From contig JAGVJT010000180.1 in the NCBI GenBank assembly GCA_020050955.1, positions 1 through 11,325 on the forward strand: 11,325 nt of DNA. Reading direction: 5' to 3'. This document shows positions 6,404 to 11,325 of the stretch, piece after piece. Position numbers and translations under genes: made by a program. Numbering within the stretch: position 1 is the first letter of the stretch; each line of letters opens with the position of its first letter. The stretch is from Legionellales bacterium. Lineage in GTDB: Bacteria; Pseudomonadota; Gammaproteobacteria; Legionellales; Legionellaceae. The notes under the pieces were generated by a model. That model made no database searches and was not told the DNA's origin. It saw nothing but the letters and a program-made list of their open reading frames with translations.

Positions 6404-7192
6404 GTGGAATTATTTTACGATTTAGACGCATGGCGACGTATTCGCAACATGCGTGCACCTCAAGACACACTTGGTTTTGTACCGACCATGGGTAATTTGC
6501 ATGTCGCACATCTTGCGCTTATCAATCGAAGTCAAGCAGAAAACATCGATACAGTCGTGAGTTTATTTGTAAATCAAACACAATTTAACAATGAACATGA
6601 CTATATTCACTACCCACGAACGCTGGATGCAGATTTAGAGCTGCTAGAACAAGCCGATGTTCGCTATTGCCTTCTTCCCAACTATAAAACCATGTATCCC
6701 GATGACTATCGTTATCAATTGCATGAGACAACTAATCACCTGCAACTTGAAGGAAAACAACGCGCAGGTCACTTCAGCGGTGTGCTCACTGTTGTCATGA
6801 AACTGTTGCAACTGACAAAACCAACACGCGCTTACTTTGGTGAAAAAGATTATGAGCAATACCGCCTTATCCGTGACATGGTATCGGCTTTCTTTATGGA
6901 CGTAGACATTGTGCCATGCACTACTGTCCGAGAGTCGAGCGGACTTGCTTATAGTTCACGCAATAATCGCTTAACCATCGATGGCAAAAAAAAGGCCGCT
7001 CAGTTTGCAGCCATTTTTCATCAAGCGCAATCTTGTCATGACACTATCAATGCCCTCTTAGCACTCGGGCTTGAAGTGCACTACGTTGAAGAGCATGATG
7101 ATAGGCGTTTTGCAGCCGTGAGCATTGATGGCGTGAGGTTAATTGATAACTACGCACTCAATCACGCGCCAACTTTTCTTGTGCCTCAGTAA
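6404..7192 (+). CDS. panC: Pantothenate synthetase (pantoate--beta-alanine ligase)
   Basis: A 262-residue enzyme that joins pantoate and beta-alanine using ATP through a pantoyl-adenylate. It starts with GTG at 6404; GGAG lies 7 bases upstream, next to the panB stop. Family blocks: FVPTMGNLH (25-33), FVNQTQF (55-61, with the pantoate-binding Gln60), HYPRTL (69-74), AGHFSGVLTVVMKL (121-134), YFGEKDYEQ (144-152, with Lys148, Asp149 and Gln152) and YSSRNNRL (183-190), the KMSKS-equivalent loop. The C-terminal domain is short, ending after VRLIDNYALN, as in short PanC forms of about 260 residues. Two positions are odd: the nucleotide-binding HxGH motif is HVAH (33-36), with Ala for Gly, and FVNPxQF reads FVNQTQF. 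Active-site residues are otherwise kept, so it is probably functional. Its last 35 bases overlap the opposite-strand priC-like gene. Confidence 0.94.
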   Translation: MELFYDLDAWRRIRNMRAPQDTLGFVPTMGNLHVAHLALINRSQAENIDTVVSLFVNQTQFNNEHDYIHYPRTLDADLELLEQADVRYCLLPNYKTMYPDDYRYQLHETTNHLQLEGKQRAGHFSGVLTVVMKLLQLTKPTRAYFGEKDYEQYRLIRDMVSAFFMDVDIVPCTTVRESSGLAYSSRNNRLTIDGKKKAAQFAAIFHQAQSCHDTINALLALGLEVHYVEEHDDRRFAAVSIDGVRLIDNYALNHAPTFLVPQ

Positions 7193-7709
7193 GACGGCGT
7201 GTTACTTCACCTAACTCATGCTGAAGTAACAATGTCGCATCAACAGACATCAACCGTGCTTCATGGGTAGATAATGCCTCAAGAAGCGCTGCTTGTTGCG
7301 CAGTTAAGCGTGTAATGTCTTGTTGTAACTGCACAAGCCACTGCTGGCGTGTGCTCATGCGTTGCATCGAAAACACAGGCAAACGTGCTTCTTTAAACGA
7401 TGACTCATGACAAATACGCAATAGAACATTAACCTTTCTTGATAATTGCTGTGCAATAAAATGCGCAGCAAAATCATCAGGGTTTGCCTGCAAAGCCTCT
7501 AAATCATGTCGCAATGATTCAATGCAGCGGCGCGAATCAATCCATGTGAGATGAGTGTCATGTTGAAAAAGCCCTCGGGGCAATTTAGCACGCGCAATGT
7601 AAGGCAACTTACTTAACCGCCACTCGAGTTCAGGGATGCGTGTGGCTAATGCATGCACAGCATCGTTAAGATCCATTTCACTATGGCGTTTTGTTTTATT
7701 AATTTTCAT
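7158..7709 (-). CDS. priC: PriC-like primosomal replication protein
   Basis: A 183-residue, highly helical, charged protein. PriC proteins (primosomal protein N'') help reload the DnaB helicase at stalled forks. The resemblance to E. coli PriC is partial but in order: the LFQ block with its following helix (PRGLFQHDTHL, LRHDLEAL), the alternating helix FIAQQLSRKVNVLLRI, and a coiled-coil C-terminal part with QQWLVQLQQDITRLT and then LLQHELGEVTRRL, corresponding to the QTLHREVEAYEARL region of E. coli. Length is near the usual 175. The first ATG is at 7709 with no clear Shine-Dalgarno; an in-frame ATG at 7676 (MDLNDAVHAL) would fit the family start equally well. The gene is divergent from the patatin gene and converges on panC with a 35-base overlap. 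A generic coiled-coil protein is the alternative. Confidence 0.7.
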   Translation of the reverse strand: MKINKTKRHSEMDLNDAVHALATRIPELEWRLSKLPYIARAKLPRGLFQHDTHLTWIDSRRCIESLRHDLEALQANPDDFAAHFIAQQLSRKVNVLLRICHESSFKEARLPVFSMQRMSTRQQWLVQLQQDITRLTAQQAALLEALSTHEARLMSVDATLLLQHELGEVTRRLTEAQEKLARD

Positions 7710-7730
7710 CAATTGTTATCACGAATTAAC

Positions 7731-7759
7731 TTGAAACGAAAGAGCCAGTCTACTATATT
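7731..7759 (+). promoter_or_regulatory. Sigma-70-like promoter for the patatin-like gene
   Basis: TTGAAA (7731-7736), a spacer of exactly 17 bases, and TATATT (7754-7759). The -35 matches 4 of 6 positions and the -10 matches 5 of 6. Transcription would start near 7766, leaving a leader of about 30 bases before the ATG at 7797. The opposite-strand PriC-like gene must be read from the same 87-base divergent gap. Confidence 0.55.
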
Positions 7760-7796
7760 TCACATATCGATATTCATTAAAGATCAATCACTAAAC

Positions 7797-8909
7797 ATGG
7801 CTAGGATAGCCCTTTATTTAGCCGGTGGTGGTGCGCGGGGCGCCTATCAAGCCGGGGTATTAAAAGCCATCTATCATATCTTAGAGAGTGAAGTTTGCCC
7901 ATTCACCATGATCAGTGGTGTCAGCGTTGGCAGCATCAATGCTGCTATTATTGCACAACACGCCAATGACTTTGCAACAGGTGTTGAAAAATTAGAAGCC
8001 CTTTGGTCAACCATTCATTGCCAACAGGTTTACAACGCAAGCAATTATGAACTAAGTAAATCACTCGCTAGAAACTTAAGCCATTTTATCATTAAACAGC
8101 GAAAAACAGGGCATCTTCTTGACACGGCTCCGCTTTATAGCTTTATTAAAGCTCATGTTAATTTCGATCAAATTCGAGAAAACATTGCGAATGGCTACAT
8201 TGAAACAGTCGAAGTGATTTCCAATTGTTATGAGCTTCAACAAACGATTTCCTTTTACGAGCATCATGCACCAATGTTTAATGATTGGCATCTGCCTCGA
8301 CATGCAAGTCAACGAGCTGTCCTTACAACGGAGCATATTTTAGCATCGAGCGCGCTCCCTCTTTTCTTTCCAACCGTCACCATTGATGGCTTTCACTATG
8401 GCGATGGGAGCATGGGGCTTGTTTCACCATTGCGTGGTGCATTACGATTTAACGTCGATAAAATTCTTATTTTAGGCACGCGACAACACGCGACCATTCC
8501 ATTAGTTGAAAAGTGGCGACATGCCGACATTGGATTTGCTCATATTCTAGGCAATATGCTTAATGGTCTTTTTCTTGATAATCTCGACCGTGACATTGAA
8601 ACCGTCAACCACATGAATGATATTGCAAAATTACTATCCATTTGGAAAAAACGTCACTCACCTTGGCGGCCTGTTGAAACACTGCATTTACGACCCAGTA
8701 CCGATGTTGCTGCCATGGCACAAGACAAATACCGCTCCATGCCAACATTACTGCGTCTATGCTTAAATTTTTTAGGCGCACAACATCACTCAGGGGATTT
8801 ACTAAGCTTCTTGTTATTCGAAAAAGAATTCACCCAGGAACTGATTAACTTAGGCTATCACGACACCCTTTCGCATGCCTCAAGAATTCAAGCGTTTTTT
8901 AATGATTAA
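7797..8909 (+). CDS. Patatin-like phospholipase family protein
   Basis: A 370-residue protein with the patatin fold: an acyl hydrolase with a Ser-Asp dyad. The oxyanion-hole glycine motif is GGGARGA (10-16) right after the first strand (MARIALYLAG), the nucleophile elbow is GVSVG (41-45, Ser43), and the catalytic Asp is in GDGSM (202-206, Asp203). The segment ASSALPLFFPTV (183-194) is typical of the family. The C-terminal part (LHLRPSTDVAAMA, then DLLSFLLFEKEF) matches the long bacterial subgroup. No signal peptide or membrane segment is seen, so it is probably cytoplasmic or exported by a specialised system. The ATG at 7797 puts the glycine motif at the normal distance; an upstream extension would pass through the promoter. 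The Shine-Dalgarno is weak. Whether it is a housekeeping lipase or, as for some patatin-like proteins of intracellular bacteria, a secreted phospholipase cannot be told here. Confidence 0.92.
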   Translation: MARIALYLAGGGARGAYQAGVLKAIYHILESEVCPFTMISGVSVGSINAAIIAQHANDFATGVEKLEALWSTIHCQQVYNASNYELSKSLARNLSHFIIKQRKTGHLLDTAPLYSFIKAHVNFDQIRENIANGYIETVEVISNCYELQQTISFYEHHAPMFNDWHLPRHASQRAVLTTEHILASSALPLFFPTVTIDGFHYGDGSMGLVSPLRGALRFNVDKILILGTRQHATIPLVEKWRHADIGFAHILGNMLNGLFLDNLDRDIETVNHMNDIAKLLSIWKKRHSPWRPVETLHLRPSTDVAAMAQDKYRSMPTLLRLCLNFLGAQHHSGDLLSFLLFEKEFTQELINLGYHDTLSHASRIQAFFND

Positions 8910-8935
8910 GCACTTTTATCAACGATAAAAAACGC
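8892..8935. repeat. Perfect 10-bp inverted repeat spanning the patatin stop codon
   Basis: GCGTTTTTTA (8892-8901) and TAAAAAACGC (8926-8935) are perfect inverted copies with a 24-base loop. The right arm shares bases 8931-8935 with the stem of the opposite-strand terminator, so the two hairpins cannot form in the same molecule. The left arm is the last few codons of the patatin-like gene. Confidence 0.5.
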
Positions 8936-8960
8936 CTACACTGACACGCAGCGAGGCGTT
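8931..8960 (-). terminator. Rho-independent terminator for the repeat-protein gene
   Basis: On the minus strand the stem AACGCCT-CGCTG pairs with CAGTG-t-AGGCGTT: a 7-bp outer and 5-bp inner stem (one G-U pair), one bulged T and a 5-base loop, followed directly by TTTTTATC. It lies 15 bases after the stop of the small repeat-protein gene. The plus strand has no T-run here, so it does not clearly end the patatin transcript. Confidence 0.75.
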
Positions 8961-8975
8961 AAGAAAGACAATACG

Positions 8976-9284
8976 TTAGTGATAAACACGTGTTGTTGAA
9001 TGATGCACGGCTGTCGTGCCTCCTACTGCGCGCGTCGTACCGTGAACAACAGCAGTGGTTCCCGTGGTCACAGCACGTGTTGTGCCATGAACAACAGCAG
9101 TGGTTCCTGTGGTCACAGCATGCGTTGTACCATTCACAACCGCAGCAGTACCATGAGCAACACCTGTAACAACCGCGCCGGTTGCATGGACAACACTCGT
9201 CACAGGATCAACAACGACAACAGCCATACTTGCTGTACTTAAAACCGCACCAAAAAAAATCGCGGTCATTCGCATGATTTTCAT
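8976..9284 (-). CDS. Small secreted Thr/Val/Ala/His-rich repeat protein
   Basis: A 102-residue protein of no recognised family. Residues 1-21 form a good Sec signal peptide: basic MKIMRM, hydrophobic TAIFFGAVL, then a cut site after STASMA. The mature part is almost entirely Thr, Val, Ala, Gly and His, with a 15-residue tandem repeat: NGTTHAVTTGTTAVV (51-65), HGTTRAVTTGTTAVV (66-80) and a decayed HGTTRAVGGTTAV (81-93), ending HHSTTRVYH. There are no cysteines. Alternating small, Thr and Val residues suggest beta structure, perhaps a fibrous, adhesive or amyloid-like surface or periplasmic protein; the eight histidines could bind metal. These roles are inference. The ATG at 9284 is chosen because GGAG lies 6 bases upstream and because it leaves an ordinary signal peptide. 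It has its own promoter at 9373-9381 and its own terminator, so it is a single-gene unit. Confidence 0.8.
   Translation of the reverse strand: MKIMRMTAIFFGAVLSTASMAVVVVDPVTSVVHATGAVVTGVAHGTAAVVNGTTHAVTTGTTAVVHGTTRAVTTGTTAVVHGTTRAVGGTTAVHHSTTRVYH
9042..9131. repeat. Two tandem 45-bp units in the repeat-protein gene
   Basis: Units 9042-9086 and 9087-9131 match at 40 of 45 positions, and more decayed copies flank them. They encode the 15-residue repeat. The close match suggests recent duplication and a possibility of copy-number change between strains. Confidence 0.8.
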
Positions 9285-9329
9285 AAACAACTCCTTGTTC
9301 AATCAATCGACTTTAACCACAAACAACAA

Positions 9330-9364
9330 GCATGCTAAGCATGCAAATGAGACAAAAAAGTCTC
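9330..9364 (-). other. Two small hairpins in the 5' leader of the repeat-protein gene
   Basis: GAGAC (9349-9353) and GTCTC (9360-9364) form a 5-bp stem closed by a run of six A (six T on the minus strand). GCATGC occurs twice at 9330-9335 and 9339-9344 with TAA between; each copy is itself a palindrome, so the pair can fold on itself. If the promoter at 9373-9381 is used, transcription starts near 9366 and both hairpins lie near the 5' end of the messenger RNA, where they could stabilise it. Confidence 0.4.
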
Positions 9365-9372
9365 TTTGATCG

Positions 9373-9381
9373 ATTATAGCA
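9373..9381 (-). promoter_or_regulatory. Extended -10 promoter for the repeat-protein gene
   Basis: The minus strand reads TGCTATAAT, a perfect TATAAT with a TGn extension. No good -35 is seen at 16-18 bases. The predicted leader is about 80 bases long. Confidence 0.55.
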
Positions 9382-9404
9382 CAATTAATTCATGATGCTT
9401 TTTA

Positions 9405-10316
9405 TCATGGCGTCCGATAACCCCAATCCGCGTTGCTTTCCTGTTGCGTCGTTGGCGGTGTTTGCTCATCTAAGACGAGGGCACTTGGCGCGTGTGCTGA
9501 TGGGATAGCAATCGATACCGAAGAACTGACTGTCGACGATGAACTATGATTTGCATCAAAGCTTGTGCGTTTTTCAGGCGAAAAACCACCAAAAAAAGAC
9601 TCACTCACGCATGATCGTCTTTTACGATCTTGTCTTTCATCAAAGACAGGTATTTCTCCTTGCGTAAATACTTTAAATCCATAATCTGCTGTGTAAACAT
9701 GCACCGCATAATTGACATTAGGCATGAGTTGACAACGTTCGGGCACCAACTCATGTAATTGTTCTCTTGGAACAATGACTCGGTGCAATTTCGTCTGAGT
9801 CTTTGTTAGCCGCTCAAAGCAATCTAATGTCACGTGTTCTGCAAATACTGCATTTAAACCAAGCAATGCAGCAATCGGCCATACCAATGTCTGAGCATCC
9901 GGACGAAAATGCCCGCTGCTGTTGGTGATTTTTGTAATACATTGATAATCTTCGGAGAACTCAATGTCACCGGAGGCAATGACATGTTTACGATTCATGT
10001 CACTATGCGCAGGAACATGTTCTTTTGGAAAATCGCCTGGGATACGTGCGCCCCGGTCACCAACAATAGCAAACCATATCGAACCATCGTCTTCGACAAC
10101 ATAACGTGCCATGAATTGAAACCGCTGCTCTTCTTCATCTGCATCACAATAAGCTTTGATTTTTTTAATCAACAAAGGAAGTGCTGCATAGGAATAGACC
10201 ATATAACGAAAATCATCAATGGTTCGCTCACTCTGATAATATTCCGTACGTATTAACCGTGTATTACTTGATTTGTCCTCAAAAAACTCTTTTAATTCAT
10301 CAAAATTCATCATCAT
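9405..10316 (-). CDS. Unrecognised 303-residue protein with Ser-rich C-terminal tail
   Basis: The gene starts with three successive ATG codons (10316, 10313, 10310); no strong Shine-Dalgarno distinguishes them. The protein has no signal peptide or membrane segment. The N-terminal two thirds (to about 225) looks folded, with an acidic stretch DADEEEQ (58-64), GDRGARIPGDFP (86-97) and ITNSSGHFRP (130-139). The last resembles an N-x-SGH(Y/F)-x-P motif that I recall from uncharacterised proteins of intracellular and plant-associated bacteria; this is not verified. From 225 on it is low complexity: a basic cluster DRKRRS (230-235) and KR (249-250), Ser runs (258-267), then Pro/Thr/Gln to the end WGYRTP. 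A folded domain plus a disordered tail with basic clusters would suit a protein delivered to a host cell, but no function can be assigned. A promoter is at 10387-10415. Confidence 0.78.
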   Translation of the reverse strand: MMMNFDELKEFFEDKSSNTRLIRTEYYQSERTIDDFRYMVYSYAALPLLIKKIKAYCDADEEEQRFQFMARYVVEDDGSIWFAIVGDRGARIPGDFPKEHVPAHSDMNRKHVIASGDIEFSEDYQCITKITNSSGHFRPDAQTLVWPIAALLGLNAVFAEHVTLDCFERLTKTQTKLHRVIVPREQLHELVPERCQLMPNVNYAVHVYTADYGFKVFTQGEIPVFDERQDRKRRSCVSESFFGGFSPEKRTSFDANHSSSSTVSSSVSIAIPSAHAPSALVLDEQTPPTTQQESNADWGYRTP

Positions 10317-10386
10317 TTTTAACTCAGATCCGTTTAATTACACATCTCGTGCCAGATGTTTCACGATACCAAAAAAATGGTCATGA

Positions 10387-10415
10387 ATTATACGGCACAG
10401 CATGAACATAATCTA
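10387..10415 (-). promoter_or_regulatory. Probable promoter of the 303-residue protein gene
   Basis: On the minus strand TATAAT (10387-10392) lies 17 bases after TAGATT (10410-10415). The -10 is perfect and the -35 is weak (3 of 6). Transcription would start near 10380, giving a leader of about 64 bases. In the rest of the 10317-10556 gap I see only the palindromic repeat at 10448-10529. Confidence 0.45.
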
Positions 10416-10447
10416 GCCATTACTTTTCTATTGTCACCACCCAATCA

Positions 10448-10529
10448 CGTCATCTTAAGCGAAGGATTATCTCAGATGGAATAATATCAGTTTTATTTCA
10501 GGAGATACTTCGCTGCGCTCAGAATGACG
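10448..10529. repeat. Imperfect palindromic repeat with TGAGCGCAGCGAAG core
   Basis: The left arm (10448-10473) and the inverted right arm (10501-10529) both run CGTCAT ... AGCG ... AAG ... TATCTC, with a few gaps and mismatches, around a 27-base loop. The right arm, read on the minus strand, contains CATTCTGAGCGCAGCGAAG, a phrase I recall as a dispersed intergenic repeat in many bacterial genomes. The element fills the gap downstream of aroE and looks like a non-coding MITE- or REP-like repeat. It has no T-run directly after it, so a terminator role is uncertain. Confidence 0.6.
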
Positions 10530-10556
10530 TTTGTTCTTTGAGAGATTACTTTTTAT

Positions 10557-11325
10557 TTAGCGCCTTAATATTGATGCGATAGTGGATGTCGTAGGACGCA
10601 CGCCATGCCAGATAAAAAACGCTTCCGCAGCCTGCTCAATCAACATGCTTAAACCATCATACGCCACGCATCCCGCATCAATCGCCCAAGTCACAAACGG
10701 CGTCACGCCAGACGCATGATAGGTTAAGTCATAACAGAATGGTAAACCACATAACCATTTTCGAGGAAAATCAATACACTCGCCATGTAGACTCGCAGAT
10801 GTCGCGTTTATAACAACATCAAACACATCAACATGTTGCAACAATGACGCGTCATTGAAAGAAATAACATCAACAGCATCATGGAGCTCTTGTTGTAATG
10901 ATAACGCTTTGTCATACGTGCGATTCACCAACGTTACATGTGCTTTCGCCTGTAAAAGTGGCGTGACTATCCCGCGCGCAGCTCCCCCCGCACCAATCAC
11001 TAAAATACGCTTATTTCTTAACGTGATGTACTGCTTTAGACTATTTAAAAGCCCAATACCATCGGTATTATCCGCATGAAGCTGTCCGTCATTCATCCAC
11101 AACGTATTCGCACACCCAGCTTGACGCGCACGCGCTGAGGCAACATCACACATATCAAACGCACGTATTTTATACGGCTGCGTAATATTTAGCCCACACC
11201 CTCCCTGTTTAAAAAACGCACGAACATCGTACTCAAACTTATCATTCTCCACTAGCAAACGCTCGTATAAAAAATGACGACCTGTCTCTTGTGCAAACAA
11301 ATAGTGAATATCAGGTGAAAGACTA
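10557..11325 (-). CDS. aroE: Shikimate dehydrogenase, N-terminus cut by window edge
   Basis: This NADP-dependent enzyme reduces 3-dehydroshikimate to shikimate in aromatic amino acid synthesis. The frame is open to the right edge and reads SLSPDIHYLFAQETG there, matching the S-x-S-P shikimate-binding segment near the start of AroE. So the true start lies beyond the window, about 15 residues upstream; the in-frame TTG at 11300 is not a real start. In the 255 visible residues are NITQPYK (with the catalytic Lys), ADNTDGIGLL (with the catalytic Asp), the dinucleotide-binding VIGAGGAARG, the NADP-phosphate loop NRT, INATSA and the closing GLSMLIEQAAEAFFIWHG. Typical length is about 270. The usual V in NVTVPFK is Q here, which is minor. 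Downstream of it lies the palindromic repeat at 10448-10529. Confidence 0.95.
   Translation of the reverse strand, partial: SLSPDIHYLFAQETGRHFLYERLLVENDKFEYDVRAFFKQGGCGLNITQPYKIRAFDMCDVASARARQAGCANTLWMNDGQLHADNTDGIGLLNSLKQYITLRNKRILVIGAGGAARGIVTPLLQAKAHVTLVNRTYDKALSLQQELHDAVDVISFNDASLLQHVDVFDVVINATSASLHGECIDFPRKWLCGLPFCYDLTYHASGVTPFVTWAIDAGCVAYDGLSMLIEQAAEAFFIWHGVRPTTSTIASILRR

Noticed and set aside
9000..9242. An 80-codon plus-strand frame rich in Asn, Ser and Cys
   Set aside because: It is the antisense shadow of the tandem-repeat gene; the minus-strand frame has a signal peptide, Shine-Dalgarno, promoter and terminator.
8931..9302. The 45-bp repeats as a CRISPR array
   Set aside because: The units are directly adjacent without spacers and keep an open protein frame.
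9909..10256. A 115-codon plus-strand frame inside the 303-residue gene
   Set aside because: No ribosome binding site and no family features; its opposite strand is a longer frame with a promoter.
11298..11300. TTG at 11300 as the aroE start
   Set aside because: The frame continues upstream with the conserved SLSP shikimate-binding segment, so the gene is simply cut by the window edge.

Overview
The window looks like chromosomal DNA of a gammaproteobacterium of moderate to low GC content, most plausibly from the Legionellales (Coxiella/Legionella-like). The reasons are the gene set (feoABC with a Fur-like box, zapE, a COG2945-type hydrolase, panB-panC, a PriC-like protein, a patatin-like phospholipase, aroE), the short PanC form, and two uncharacterised proteins of the sort such genomes carry. 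This lineage call is inference; no marker gene or rRNA is present. No tRNA, rRNA, CRISPR array, transposase or phage gene was seen.

Layout, left to right. Bases 1-744 (-) hold an unrecognised gene that runs off the left edge; its promoter lies just upstream and contains an 11-bp-period direct repeat. Bases 842-3517 (-) are a compact feoA-feoB-feoC ferrous iron operon with overlapping genes, read from a promoter region with a Fur-box-like site at 3567-3581. Bases 3604-5276 (-) are an alpha/beta hydrolase gene coupled by an ATGA overlap to zapE (AFG1-like ATPase). Bases 5536-7192 (+) hold panB and panC (pantothenate synthesis), preceded by a 23-codon leader ORF with a strong ribosome binding site whose stop overlaps the panB start. 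Bases 7158-7709 (-) are a PriC-like gene whose 3' end overlaps the 3' end of panC. A divergent region separates it from a patatin-like phospholipase gene (7797-8909, +). A terminator for the opposite strand follows, then a small secreted Thr/Val/His repeat protein (8976-9284, -), an unrecognised 303-residue protein with a Ser-rich tail (9405-10316, -), an imperfect palindromic repeat (10448-10529) and aroE (10557 to beyond the right edge, -).

Most genes are housekeeping: iron uptake, coenzyme A precursor synthesis, aromatic amino acid synthesis, cell division and replication restart. The less ordinary material is the panB leader ORF, a changed nucleotide-binding motif in PanC (HxGH read as HVAH), the repeat protein with a structured 5' leader, the two orphan proteins (possible secreted effectors, unproven), and the palindromic repeat carrying a TGAGCGCAGCGAAG core.
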